Assembly: GCA_020062665.1 (NCBI GenBank) | Contig: JAGUVW010000068.1 | Span: forward strand, 80,638 to 144,637 | DNA: 64,000 nucleotides | Origin: Pseudomonadales bacterium | Lineage (GTDB): Bacteria; Pseudomonadota; Gammaproteobacteria; Pseudomonadales; Ketobacteraceae | Direction of reading: 5' to 3' | Shown: positions 52,105 through 63,238 of the stretch, one piece after another | Numbering within the stretch: position 1 is the stretch's first letter | Layout of the letters: each line of letters opens with the position of its first letter | Program-made: the position numbers and the translations under genes | Notes under the pieces: model-generated | The model's input: only the letters and a program-made list of their open reading frames with translations | Databases searched by the model: none | Told to the model about the DNA's origin: nothing

Positions 52105-53254
52105 CACGGAGTCGCTCCAGCACCGCCCACATCGGCACTCGCAGCGACGCGCCCAGTGCCTTGCTGCGTTCGCCATTCCAGCCGGTCACCGCATCCGGCC
52201 GCGCAGCATTATCCTTGAACGGCATTTCCACGGTGAACGCCAGGCAGCGGAAATGATTGCCGACCCAGGCCGTCGCCATTTTCAGATTGGCCTGGCCGGG
52301 TGCTCTTTTCGGGTAACCGTATTCGGTCTGAAAATCCGGGCACGCTGCCAGCCAGGCTTGCCGGAACGCGTCGTCCTGCACGGCGAGGTGTTCGTCGTAA
52401 CTGGGCGTGCCTTCACTGCCGGCGGCAAAGTTGTAGGGAATCGATTCGTCGCCGTGGGCGTCGATAAACAGATCTACGCCCAGCGCCTGCATTTTCTGCC
52501 GCACCAGAAACACTTCGGGGCTGCGTTCCGGCGAGGGATTTTCCCATTCACGATTCAGATCGACGCCGTTGGCATTGGTGCGCAGGTTGCCGTGCACGGC
52601 GCCATCGGGATTCATGCGCGGCACCACATGGAATACGCACTTTTCCAGCAACGCCTGACTCAGCGAGTCCGCCTTGTCGAGCAGGCGTTCCACAAAACCT
52701 TCCGCCGCCCACTCTGCCATGCTTTCACCAGGGTGCTGGCGCGCGATCAGCCAGATTTTCTTGCGCGCAGCCAGCGGGATTTTTGAGGTTGGCGAAGTGA
52801 TTTTCAGCAGCGTGAGATCGCGACCTTCCACCGATACACCCAACGCTTCCGTTTCGACATTTTCGTCATTACCGCACCAGGCAACAAAGTCGAGATGGCG
52901 TTCGTGGGAATAGGGCTCGAAGTACGCGCACCAGACATCGTTGCTCTCGGGCGTGAAGTCCACCTGCAGGGTTTTGCCGTCGAAATGCGTCGACACGCGA
53001 AACCAGTCCTGACGGTCGTAGCTCACCACCATGCCGTAGTTTTCCCACCCCTTCGGGTAGGCGGTTTTATCCATGTCCAGAAACACCAGCCGCAACGCCT
53101 GCCCGCGTGCACCCTGCAGGCGAAAGTAAAACCATTGCGCAAACGGCGCCGCCACATCGGGCCGCAACCGCAGCTGGATATTCCGGGGATCGGTCAGGCT
53201 GACAACGTCAATGGCGCCAGCATCGAACTGGCTGGAAATGGTGATGGATGACAT
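52070..53254 (-). CDS. M14-family carboxypeptidase, cytosolic type
   Basis: 394 residues from ATG at 53254 (MSSITISSQFDAGAID). An N-terminal beta-rich domain (about 1-150) typical of the cytosolic-carboxypeptidase-like M14D group, with FYFRLQGARG and YSHERHLDFVAWC, precedes the catalytic domain: zinc ligands His174 and Glu177 in RQHPGESMAEW and His267 in DAHGDE, substrate motifs MNPDGAVHGNLRTNANGVDLNREW and the catalytic Glu in FTVEMPF. No signal peptide. Bacterial members probably trim peptides or remove C-terminal residues in the cytosol. The stop lies inside the convergent TetR gene. Confidence 0.92.
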   Translation of the reverse strand: MSSITISSQFDAGAIDVVSLTDPRNIQLRLRPDVAAPFAQWFYFRLQGARGQALRLVFLDMDKTAYPKGWENYGMVVSYDRQDWFRVSTHFDGKTLQVDFTPESNDVWCAYFEPYSHERHLDFVAWCGNDENVETEALGVSVEGRDLTLLKITSPTSKIPLAARKKIWLIARQHPGESMAEWAAEGFVERLLDKADSLSQALLEKCVFHVVPRMNPDGAVHGNLRTNANGVDLNREWENPSPERSPEVFLVRQKMQALGVDLFIDAHGDESIPYNFAAGSEGTPSYDEHLAVQDDAFRQAWLAACPDFQTEYGYPKRAPGQANLKMATAWVGNHFRCLAFTVEMPFKDNAARPDAVTGWNGERSKALGASLRVPMWAVLERLRVTPQTASARPG

Positions 53255-53432
53255 GGGCGATTTCCGCAATCTGGACGAAGCGCCCATCCTAGCGTGCAAA
53301 CATCTTCTAAAACACCCGGTTCAAGTTCACAAAATAATCAACCTGCTATACCTTTCCCCCAATACCCACCCGACCCACCCCGGTTTATAATCCCGCCCTC
53401 CCTCCGGTAGTCCTAACGAGAACGCACACAAC

Positions 53433-55796
<2,364 letters not shown>

Positions 55797-55805
55797 CCGC
55801 ACACA

Positions 55806-55828
55806 GAGGGGCGCGCAATGCGCCCCTC
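55806..55828 (+). terminator. GC-rich hairpin after tex
   Basis: Perfect 9-bp stem GAGGGGCGC / GCGCCCCTC with a five-base loop, ten bases after the tex stop. No T-run follows, so termination efficiency is uncertain. Confidence 0.55.
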
Positions 55829-55997
55829 CTGCATTCATCCCCCTGTCATATTTCCCCCGCTTCACACAGCTGCAAGAAATAATTCACTTCCGCATCAGGG
55901 TTCCGACACAAACCCACGCCAGACTCCGGTGTCGGGGAATATCGAAACACTGCTTTCACCTTCGCTTGAAGATCACCCTCTACAGGAGTTCTGGCAC

Positions 55998-56672
55998 ATG
56001 CACCCGCGGATAAACAAGCACGCCCTGCTCGGCGCGTCGCTACTGCTCGGCACCACGCTCACCTCATCGGCCAACGCGGCCTTCGTCATGACACTGGATG
56101 ATCCCAATGACGCGGCACCTGCCATCACCATCTTTGATGGCACCGGTGGCGATCTCAACGGCGTCAATGGCGTCATTACGTTCAGCGGTGTGGTCGGTGC
56201 GTTCACCGTCAACGTCACCACCGGCATCAGCAAGCCGCTGATCGGACCGGGTCAGCTGGATCTGAACAGCATCAACGTCAGCGGCTCTGCCGGCACACTG
56301 CTGGTGGCCATCAGCGACACGGATTTCAACCAGGCTTCACAGTCCTACGTGGCCAGCTACGGCGGTACCACCCAGGGCTCGGTCAACTTTTCGTTCCTGC
56401 ATGATGCTGGCAATGCGGCTTTCGGCGGCAACGCATTTGCCACCGACAGCTTCACTGCCTCGCCCGGCAACTATTCCTACTCGAACGACATCCTGGCCAG
56501 CGTGTATGGTGGCGCACCGTTTTCGCTGACGATTCTGGCGCAGATCAATCACTCCGGTCCGAATCAGGTCACCAGCTTCGACGCCGCCATTTCGCCGGTG
56601 CCGCTGCCCGCAAGTCTCTGGCTGCTCGGTTCCGCACTGGCAGGCCTGGCTGCACTGCGCCGCAAAAAGTGA
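55998..56672 (+). CDS. VPLPA-CTERM sorting domain protein
   Basis: 224 residues from ATG at 55998, with AGGAG nine bases upstream. A signal peptide ends SANAA (about 27-31). The mature part is a small, Cys-free, Gly/Ser/Thr/Asn-rich beta protein. The C-terminus is a PEP-CTERM-type signal: VPLPASLWLLGSALAGL, then ALRRKK. Such proteins are processed by an exosortase, which is not in this window, and often occur with exopolysaccharide production. The specific function is unknown. Confidence 0.88.
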   Translation: MHPRINKHALLGASLLLGTTLTSSANAAFVMTLDDPNDAAPAITIFDGTGGDLNGVNGVITFSGVVGAFTVNVTTGISKPLIGPGQLDLNSINVSGSAGTLLVAISDTDFNQASQSYVASYGGTTQGSVNFSFLHDAGNAAFGGNAFATDSFTASPGNYSYSNDILASVYGGAPFSLTILAQINHSGPNQVTSFDAAISPVPLPASLWLLGSALAGLAALRRKK

Positions 56673-56789
56673 CCGGCAACACCGTGACAGGGGTGCGCAC
56701 ATCGCCGCCCCTCGTCACTATTAACCATTTGCAACCCCAACGGGTTCACGCATAATCCGGACAGCCCCACATTCGCCCAGGAACGCTGC

Positions 56790-58367
56790 GTGACCAACAC
56801 CCTACTGCAACGACTGGAATCCATTCGGGATTCCGGACTGCACCACACCCTGACCACCATCAAGCGCGGCATCGAAAAGGAAAGCCTGCGCATCACGCCA
56901 GATGGCAACTTGTCCCAGGCCCGCCATCCCGAAACCCTGGGCTCTGCACTCACCCACAAGTGGATCACCACCGACTATTCCGAGGCACTGCTGGAATTCA
57001 TCACGCCGGCCTTTCAGGATCTGCAGCGCCCCCTGCGTTTTCTCAGCGACATTCACCGTTTCACCTACCAGCATCTGGGCGAGGAAAAAATCTGGGTGAA
57101 CAGCATGCCCTGCCTGCTGGGGGATGAACTGAGCATTCCGATTGCAGAATACGGCACCTCGAATTCCGGCCGCATGAAACACGTGTACCGTCATGGCCTG
57201 TGGCACCGCTACGGCCGCTACATGCAGACCATCGCCGGCATTCACTACAACTGGTCGATTCCGGAAAATTTCTGGCAGATGTACCACACGCAGCAGCGCA
57301 GCGAGCAGAATCTGCAGACCTTCATCTCGGAACAGTATTTCGGCCTGATCCGCAATTTCCTCCGCAACGTGGGGCTGGTGGTGTATCTGTATGGCGCGTC
57401 GCCTGCGGTGTGTTCCAGTTTTCTGCAGGGGCGTCAGCACAAGCTGGAAGCCCTCAACAAGCACACCCTGTTCACCCGCTATGGCACATCGCTGCGCATG
57501 AGCGACCTGGGTTATCACAACGATGCGCAGAGCGGCCTCAACGTTTCCTACAATTCACTGCCGGAATATGTGCGCTCGCTGCAGCACGCCATCCGCACAC
57601 CTTACAGCGAGTACGAAAAACTCGGTGTCATCAAGAACGGCGAATACCAGCAGCTGAACACCAACATCCTGCAGATCGAAAACGAGTTCTACAGCAGTAT
57701 CCGGCCCAAGCGCGTCACTCGCCGCGGCGAGCGTCCCACCTGCGCGCTGGCATCCCGTGGCGTGGAATATGTGGAACTGCGCTGCGTGGATCTGGATCCG
57801 TTCACACCGATGGGCATCAACGAATCCCAGATGATGTTCCTCGACGTGTTCGCACTGTATTGCATGCTGCAGGACAGCCCGCCCATCGACGACGAAGAGA
57901 AAACCTGCAATTCGCAGAATCTGCAGACCATCGTCACCCAGGGCCGCAACCCGGAGCTGAAACTCAGTTCCAAATGCAACAAGCGTCCGTTCCGCCAATG
58001 GGCACAGGAGCATCTGGACAATATGCTGCCGGTGGCGCGCCTGCTCGATCACGCCTATCAGCACAACGCCCACAGCAAGGTGGTGCAGCAACAGATGGAA
58101 AAACTGCGCGACCCGAACCTGACGCCATCCGCGCGGGTGCTGCGCCATCTGAGTGAACGGGATCAATCCTTTTTCCAGTTCGCCATGCACTGCGCGCTGG
58201 AGCAGGAAAAGTTCTTCCGCAACCAGCCGCTGTCGCCGGAAGAGTGCGTGCCCTTCCTGCACGAAGCGCGGCGCTCTCTGGAAGAGCAGCTTCGTCTGGA
58301 ATCCAGTGACAACGTCAGCTTTGAGCAGTATCTTGAGGACTTCTTTGCGCCCACCGTTGGGTGCTAG
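56790..58367 (+). CDS. gshA: Glutamate-cysteine ligase, proteobacterial type
   Basis: 525 residues, starting at GTG 56790 with AGGA eight bases upstream. It catalyses the first step of glutathione synthesis. Landmarks of the E. coli-type enzyme are TTIKRGIEKESLRITPDG, TDYSEALLEFITP, IAEYGTSNSGRMKHVYRHGLWHRYGRYMQTIAGIHYNWS across its N-terminal half, and YVELRCVDLDPF. Length is normal (E. coli 518). It stands alone between a VPLPA-CTERM gene and rmf, with a terminator-like structure downstream. Confidence 0.98.
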   Translation: MTNTLLQRLESIRDSGLHHTLTTIKRGIEKESLRITPDGNLSQARHPETLGSALTHKWITTDYSEALLEFITPAFQDLQRPLRFLSDIHRFTYQHLGEEKIWVNSMPCLLGDELSIPIAEYGTSNSGRMKHVYRHGLWHRYGRYMQTIAGIHYNWSIPENFWQMYHTQQRSEQNLQTFISEQYFGLIRNFLRNVGLVVYLYGASPAVCSSFLQGRQHKLEALNKHTLFTRYGTSLRMSDLGYHNDAQSGLNVSYNSLPEYVRSLQHAIRTPYSEYEKLGVIKNGEYQQLNTNILQIENEFYSSIRPKRVTRRGERPTCALASRGVEYVELRCVDLDPFTPMGINESQMMFLDVFALYCMLQDSPPIDDEEKTCNSQNLQTIVTQGRNPELKLSSKCNKRPFRQWAQEHLDNMLPVARLLDHAYQHNAHSKVVQQQMEKLRDPNLTPSARVLRHLSERDQSFFQFAMHCALEQEKFFRNQPLSPEECVPFLHEARRSLEEQLRLESSDNVSFEQYLEDFFAPTVGC

Positions 58368-58391
58368 CACCAAGTTGATCGGGGAACCTCC

Positions 58392-58431
58392 ATTCATTGG
58401 GCACTAACGTGCTGATCTGCAATGAATTTTT
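58392..58431 (+). terminator. Probable terminator of gshA
   Basis: Outer arms ATTCATTG / CAATGAAT enclose a 20-base loop that holds a smaller GCAC / GTGC hairpin; five T follow directly. It lies about 25 bases after the gshA stop. Confidence 0.6.
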
Positions 58432-58633
58432 ACATTTCACCCTGAATGTTTGCGCGGTTTGGCAGCAAAAAATCAACGAGTTAGCATGACTTCCTCGAAT
58501 TCACTGCTACTCTTGATTTCAGATGCCACATTTTCAAGCTGTTGTAAGGGAAGCCAGTAGTAGCCTGGAACAGCAGCCGGGGCATCGACGTTAAACAGTC
58601 ACCACTGTCGCTACCGCAAGAGGCAAGGGGCCA

Positions 58634-58849
58634 ATGACATTCAAAGAAATGGACAATCAGAACTGGAGTATCGAAACACTCAACAAGGCGTATCGCCAAG
58701 GCTACATGTTTGGCTTGAGTGGAGAACCCCAGGATTCCTGTCCGTATAAATCCGACGTGATCGCCGCCGCCTGGGAAGCAGGCTGGAGTGACGGTCGCTC
58801 CCAGGCTCATTACGCGCAGAACATGGAAAGCGATTGCGCGATCGCCTGA
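58634..58849 (+). CDS. rmf: Ribosome modulation factor
   Basis: 71 residues. The RMF core is clear: AYRQGYMFGLSGEPQDSCPY, then AAAWEAGWSDGR. RMF binds 70S ribosomes in stationary phase and joins them into inactive 100S dimers. E. coli RMF has 55 residues; here the extra length is an N-terminal stretch (MTFKEMDNQNWSIETLNK), unless translation starts at the inner ATG at 58649. The gene stands alone, as usual for rmf. Confidence 0.92.
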   Translation: MTFKEMDNQNWSIETLNKAYRQGYMFGLSGEPQDSCPYKSDVIAAAWEAGWSDGRSQAHYAQNMESDCAIA

Positions 58850-58954
58850 TCCAGAACTGAATTTTTACGGAATTCGCGGGTCTATCGTCAGGTCACAGTG
58901 GCCGATTGCGTTTATAATCGGCCCCGATTCTACCGCTGAGCAGACCGACTCTTT

Positions 58955-59452
58955 ATGACGTTACCCGCTTCCCGTCTGTGCAATGCCGCTGGTGTGGCAG
59001 GTGCCATCGTCTCCCTCTCCATCGCCTACTTCTACATGGAACGTCATCTGGGGCTCGAAGCCTGTCCCCTGTGTCTGATCGATCGCGCGATTGTGGCGGT
59101 GATCGGCGTGATTTTCCTGCTGGCACTGATCTTCAACCCAAAACGCCTGGGGCAACGCATTTTTGCGGGGCTTGCATTGCTGTTCAGCGGCCTGGGCATC
59201 GCCGTGTGCTGGCGTCACCTTTGGTTACAGAGCCTGCCGAAAGATCAGTTGCCCGAGTGCACACCGGGGCTGGAATACATGCTCGAAACCTTTCCACTCG
59301 GCGAAACCATTCGCACCATCATGACCAGTGCCGGTGAGTGCGCCGAAGTGCAATGGACCTTCATGGGACTCTCGATCCCCGCGCAAACCTTGCTGGTTTT
59401 CATTGGTTTTGCACTGCTTTCCCTGCTGCAGATCCTGCGCAAACAGGACTGA
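58955..59452 (+). CDS. dsbB: Disulfide bond formation protein B
   Basis: 165 residues with four membrane segments. The first periplasmic loop carries the quinone-linked pair Cys37-Cys40 in ACPLC, and the second loop carries the other pair, in LPECTPG and AGECAEV. DsbB reoxidises DsbA and passes electrons to quinone. A TATAAT at 58913-58918 is a likely -10 element. Being directly upstream of rsd/algQ matches the dsbH-algQ order of Pseudomonas. Confidence 0.95.
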   Translation: MTLPASRLCNAAGVAGAIVSLSIAYFYMERHLGLEACPLCLIDRAIVAVIGVIFLLALIFNPKRLGQRIFAGLALLFSGLGIAVCWRHLWLQSLPKDQLPECTPGLEYMLETFPLGETIRTIMTSAGECAEVQWTFMGLSIPAQTLLVFIGFALLSLLQILRKQD

Positions 59453-59839
59453 TTCACAAAAAAGTTTCCTGCATTTTTAGAACATGTTTTTCTAAAAATT
59501 CCTTATGACTGGTGCTTTGTCATCCACGTTCTGCGTTTGACCCACACCAGTCAATGCCTTGCTTTTTGTCAACCTGAATTGCGCTTTTTTGCTGGCGCAC
59601 CCGCACCTTGTCGCTCCTGTTGAATTTGCATATTCTCGATAGTCCGCACGCTGTCATTTCCATGACGCTGCGGCGGCGAGGATGCATTTACGTGTAACCT
59701 CAGCCACTTACAATTTAAAAACTTTGCATTCTTGCAACCCTGATATGGCGCGGTTTTCACCGTGTCCGTTGTGTAAAAAGGTAACAGCGCTCTGCGCTTT
59801 GATCCCTGCAAACAACAGACTCGAAAAGGAATAGTTATC
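59453..59839. other. Intergenic region between dsbB and rsd
   Basis: 387 bases with no supported gene; a 113-residue minus-strand frame here and in the rsd start is judged a shadow. Just after dsbB an AT-rich inverted repeat, TTTTTAGAA (59474-59482) and TTCTAAAAA (59490-59498), may end the dsbB transcript. A shorter repeat TTGCA-TTCT-TGCAA lies near 59728-59741. The long 5' region suggests regulated expression of rsd, but I cannot assign sites. Confidence 0.5.
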
Positions 59840-60316
59840 ATGCTGACCAAAACTTCCAACCCTATTGAACAGTGGGGAACTGTCGACAAGCTCATCAAGC
59901 ATTGGCTCAAGGAGCGGCAGGAGCTGATCGTGCTCTACTGCAAAGTCGATGGCCTGAAGGAGTTCACCCCGCAAGACACCCCAATCGCCGTGAAAGTCCA
60001 GGCCCTGTGCCAGGTGCTGATCGACTACGTGTCTGCCGGCCACTTCGAAATCTACGACCGGCTGATGCGCGAGGCGGAAGAATTCAATGACGATTACCAG
60101 GATCTGATCGGCCGCGTCATTCCGGAAATCGAAAAATCCACGACCTTGGCACTTGAATTCAATGATCGCTATGCCACGGTGGAACTGTGTGAAAAATCCA
60201 TGAAGACCCTGGCGCGCGATCTCAATGCGCTGGGCCTGGTGATGGTAGAGCGCTTCGAGCTGGAAGATCAGCTCATCGCGTCACTGCACGACTGTCACCG
60301 CGAACTGGTAGCCTGA
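59840..60316 (+). CDS. rsd: Rsd/AlgQ anti-sigma-70 factor
   Basis: 158 residues, all helical. The family start NPIEQWGTVDKLIKHWLKERQELIVLYCKVDGLKEF and the LCQVLIDYVSAGHFEIYDRL segment are clear. Rsd binds region 4 of the housekeeping sigma factor and frees RNA polymerase for alternative sigma factors in stationary phase; in Pseudomonas the homologue AlgQ affects alginate and pyoverdine. It lies between dsbB and an FKBP/algP pair as in Pseudomonas, although two extra genes intervene here. An AAAGGAATAG ribosome site precedes the ATG. Confidence 0.96.
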   Translation: MLTKTSNPIEQWGTVDKLIKHWLKERQELIVLYCKVDGLKEFTPQDTPIAVKVQALCQVLIDYVSAGHFEIYDRLMREAEEFNDDYQDLIGRVIPEIEKSTTLALEFNDRYATVELCEKSMKTLARDLNALGLVMVERFELEDQLIASLHDCHRELVA

Positions 60317-60326
60317 TCCCGCCAAC

Positions 60327-60350
60327 ACGGGCTGCCGCTGCGCAGCCCGT
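60327..60350 (+). terminator. Hairpin after rsd
   Basis: Perfect 9-bp stem ACGGGCTGC / GCAGCCCGT with a six-base loop, ten bases after the rsd stop. A short T-run (CCTTTTTATT) appears only about ten bases later, so it is a weak intrinsic terminator. Confidence 0.55.
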
Positions 60351-60457
60351 TCCGTTCCCGCCTTTTTATTCCTTGCCCACTGCTGAATCGACTACACTGA
60401 TTTTCATATCAGATATCTTTTTCATATCCGTTTTGACATACCCGACCGGAACTGCGA

Positions 60458-61417
60458 ATGGATCGCCGATTGTTATTGTTGGTTCTGTGCCTGTGGTTGA
60501 GCGCCTGCGGTGATCAACCTGTGCGCCAGTGGGAAACTGCCGTCAGTGGTGCCTACAGCGCATCCCTGAGTCCTAACGGGGAATATGTGACGGTGGGTGC
60601 CATCGAGCACGGCGGCAGCTTGTGGCGTCTGCAGGATGGCGAGCGTCTGTATAACTGGAATCATACCCAGGGCGCCTTTTCTGAACTGGCGGCCAGTACA
60701 TTCTCGACGGATTCCCGCTTCGTCCTCACCGCGGAAAAGAAGCGCATGGTGCTGTGGAGTGTGGCATCGGGCAAACCCGGTGGCTTCTGGCCCGTGGACG
60801 GGGGGGTGCAGGCACTGGCGCTGTCGGACGGCGGCCGTTATGCGCTGGTGGGGATGGCCAATTACAACGTGCTGTATATTGATGTCGCCACCAACCAGAT
60901 TCTGAAAACCCTGAGCCATGCCGGCAAGGTGAACACGGTGAGCATCAGTGCCGATGGCCGTGTCGGCGTGACCGGTGCCGAAGACGGTATCGTGAAAGTG
61001 TGGGATCTGGCGCAGGGCAAGGAAACCTTCGCCTATCGCATGGGTGACGACATCAGCGCGGTGGCGCTTTCCCGCGACGGAAAATATGTTTTCGGCGCCC
61101 TGTATTATGGCCATGGCAAGATCTGGGAGGTCGGCACCGGCAAGGAGATCACCACCATCGGTTATCGCCGCACCACCATCACCTGCGCCCGCTTTGCCGA
61201 TGACAACAAAACCCTGCTGACCGGATTCACCGCCCGCCGCATGGTGCTGTGGGATGTTGGCAGCGGCAAGAATCTGCAGGACTGGCGCGCCGATCCGCCC
61301 TATTTCTGGAAGCGCTCAGGCCTGGTGGTGGTGGACGTAGCCTACACCCGCGAACCGGGACAATTCCTCGGCGTGTTCTCGAATGGCCTGGTCAACCTGT
61401 GGCAGGCCAAACCGTAA
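60458..61417 (+). CDS. WD40-repeat lipoprotein
   Basis: 319 residues. A lipoprotein signal ends LSAC (Cys17). The remainder shows about six to seven WD40-like blades with recurrent endings such as GSLWRLQDG, RMVLWSVASG, GIVKVWDLAQG and RMVLWDVGSG. WD40 propellers are protein-docking platforms; a bacterial lipoprotein of this kind is probably a periplasmic scaffold. It stands between rsd and a secreted metalloprotease-like protein and is not part of the classic algQ-algP neighbourhood. Specific function unknown. Confidence 0.88.
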   Translation: MDRRLLLLVLCLWLSACGDQPVRQWETAVSGAYSASLSPNGEYVTVGAIEHGGSLWRLQDGERLYNWNHTQGAFSELAASTFSTDSRFVLTAEKKRMVLWSVASGKPGGFWPVDGGVQALALSDGGRYALVGMANYNVLYIDVATNQILKTLSHAGKVNTVSISADGRVGVTGAEDGIVKVWDLAQGKETFAYRMGDDISAVALSRDGKYVFGALYYGHGKIWEVGTGKEITTIGYRRTTITCARFADDNKTLLTGFTARRMVLWDVGSGKNLQDWRADPPYFWKRSGLVVVDVAYTREPGQFLGVFSNGLVNLWQAKP

Positions 61418-61509
61418 ATCCCGCCCTGCCGATGCTTTGTGTATCATGACAGCCTGAACCGGGGCGGCCGCCAGGCGCCCTTTCCGATCCGCCAACCTGA
61501 TAGGTCGTC

Positions 61510-62100
61510 ATGCCGTTGCGTCTGCTTGTCTGTGTCGCTTTGCTTTGCTTATTCCCGCTGCCGCGCAGCGGACACGCCAGCCCCGTCATCGAGGAGCAAA
61601 CCGTCTACTACCGCTTTCACGCTCGCTCGCAAAAGGAAATCTGGAACAGGATCATCGCCGGCTCACCTAATGGCCTTACCCAGGTGGCAGGCCAGCACGC
61701 GGTGAATGTCGCCACCACCGAGTGGGAGCTGAAGTTGCACTACACCATTGAAGGCGGGTTCCAGAAATGCAGCCTGCGCGATGTGCGCCCACACCTGAAG
61801 ATCACCATCCGCCTGCCCCACTGGGAAAACAAATGGGAAGCCGATCCGCTGCTGGCAGAGAACTGGGATCGCTACGTGCGCATGGTGTCCAGTCACGAGG
61901 ACATTCATCGCCAGTACGCCATCAAGATGGCGGAAGAAGTACACCAGGAATTGACGCAGCTGGAGTCCCAGCGTCGCTGTCACGATCTGGAAGCGGAAAT
62001 CAGTCGCACCCGTGACCGGGTGATCGGCAAGTTCAATGCGCGCAACAAATGGTTCGACGCGAAGGAGTTTGTGTACCAGAAGCAGCTGGTCTGGTTCTGA
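61510..62100 (+). CDS. Secreted zinc-protease-like protein (DUF922)
   Basis: 196 residues. A signal peptide (about 1-23, ending SGHAS) is followed by the DUF922 pattern: YYRFHARSQKEIWNRI, then LKITIRLPHW and the HExxH site His129-Glu130-x-x-His133 in SSHEDIHRQYA. Two cysteines (C87 in QKCSLRDV and the Cys of RRCHDLE) probably form a disulfide. The family is annotated as predicted secreted zinc-dependent protease; activity has seldom been shown. It starts 92 bases after the WD40 gene on the same strand and could share its transcript. Confidence 0.85.
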   Translation: MPLRLLVCVALLCLFPLPRSGHASPVIEEQTVYYRFHARSQKEIWNRIIAGSPNGLTQVAGQHAVNVATTEWELKLHYTIEGGFQKCSLRDVRPHLKITIRLPHWENKWEADPLLAENWDRYVRMVSSHEDIHRQYAIKMAEEVHQELTQLESQRRCHDLEAEISRTRDRVIGKFNARNKWFDAKEFVYQKQLVWF

Positions 62101-62161
62101 TATCAGGCCGGCTGAGTCGGTAATAAATGTTCACTTCGAGACTTCACAGCCGTTCAGGAAA

Positions 62162-62187
62162 ATAAAAAGGCGGCACCGGGGCCGCCT
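62162..62187 (-). terminator. Rho-independent terminator of the FKBP gene
   Basis: On the minus strand the stem AGGCGGC / GCCGCCT with a six-base loop is followed by TTTTTATT. It ends 26 bases from the FKBP stop. It is a strong intrinsic terminator for that gene and a hairpin for the convergent DUF922 transcript. Confidence 0.88.
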
Positions 62188-62213
62188 CTTGGTCGTGCTT
62201 GAAACAAACGCAC

Positions 62214-62954
62214 TTAGTTAACTTTTTCTACACCCAGCAGTTCCACATCGAATACCAGCGCCTGGTTGGGGCCGATTTTCGGGCCGGCGCCACGGGCACC
62301 ATAAGCCAGATCCGCAGGAATATAGAGCTTCCACTTGTCGCCCACGTGCATCAGCTGCAGCGCTTCGGTCCAGCCCTTGATCACGCCGTTCACCGCGAAG
62401 GAAATGGGCTCGCCACGCTCCACGGAGCTGTCGAACACAGTGCCATCGGGCAGGGTGCCGTGATAGTGAACGTTGACCTTGTCATCCGCATCAGGCACTT
62501 CACCGGAACCCTTCTTGATCACTTCGTACTGCAGACCGCTGGCAGTGGTGGTGACTTCCTTGCGCGCTTTGTTCTGGGCCAGGAAGGCTTCGCTGGCGGT
62601 CTTGTTTTCGTCGGCAGCCTTGGCCATCGCCTGCTGCTGTTCTTCCATCTTGCGCGCCTGCAGAGCCTGCATGGTGGCCACGACTTCTTCCGGTGTCAGG
62701 CGCGGCGCGCTGCCCTTGAAGCCATCCTGCACACCCTTGTAGTACATCTCCAGATCGATCTCGCCCAGGTCGCGGGCAAAGCCTTCACCCATGCGCAGAC
62801 CAATGGCGTAACTCGCCTTCTGATCTTCGTTTTTGAAGGCGGTTGCAGCCTTCTCTTCAGCCTTTGCATCGGTATTCACACTGGCGCTCCCCGCTTCTTC
62901 GTTCTTGCATGCAACCAGTGCTGCGCACATGGCCACGAAAACCCACTTTTTCAT
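62214..62954 (-). CDS. FKBP-type peptidyl-prolyl isomerase, lipoprotein (FkpA/Mip type)
   Basis: 246 residues from ATG at 62954 with GGAGG upstream. A lipoprotein signal ends ALVAC (Cys16). An N-terminal dimerisation domain (about 40-130; QKASYAIGLRMGEGFARDL) precedes the FKBP domain (about 135-245) with VNVHYHGTLPDGTVFDSS, GVIKGWTEALQLM and IPADLAYGARG. It speeds proline isomerisation and acts as chaperone in the periplasm. A lipid-anchored FKBP between rsd and algP-like genes matches the Pseudomonas arrangement. Confidence 0.95.
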   Translation of the reverse strand: MKKWVFVAMCAALVACKNEEAGSASVNTDAKAEEKAATAFKNEDQKASYAIGLRMGEGFARDLGEIDLEMYYKGVQDGFKGSAPRLTPEEVVATMQALQARKMEEQQQAMAKAADENKTASEAFLAQNKARKEVTTTASGLQYEVIKKGSGEVPDADDKVNVHYHGTLPDGTVFDSSVERGEPISFAVNGVIKGWTEALQLMHVGDKWKLYIPADLAYGARGAGPKIGPNQALVFDVELLGVEKVN

Positions 62955-63190
62955 AGTTCCTCCGTTAGAACTGCTTGGCGGAAAGCGGGGCTGATGCACC
63001 TGACAGCATGTCTGGTAACGTGCGTACATTGAAAGCCAGCCGCAGCGAATCCGATATTGCAGTGTTTATTGTTGAAATGACGGGCCGATGGTAGCAGAAA
63101 CCGGCACACTCGGTAGCATCGCCGGATGCTTTTTTGCGTCTAAATGTGGCCGCGCTATCACAAGTAAGTAGATATTGTCGAAACAACTCG

Positions 63191-63196
63191 TATAAT
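63191..63196 (+). promoter_or_regulatory. -10 element of the algP-like gene
   Basis: A perfect TATAAT (in CGTATAATTGC) 43 bases before the first ATG. No good -35 is seen at 17-18 bases, so the promoter may depend on an activator or an extended -10. Confidence 0.5.
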
Positions 63197-63238
63197 TGCT
63201 AGCGACTGTGCCAACAAATCAGCTGAGGAGCGATGAAC

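Noticed and set aside
59569..59910. 113-residue minus-strand frame between dsbB and rsd
   Set aside because: No ribosome site or family match, overlaps the rsd start, and the composition looks like non-coding DNA.
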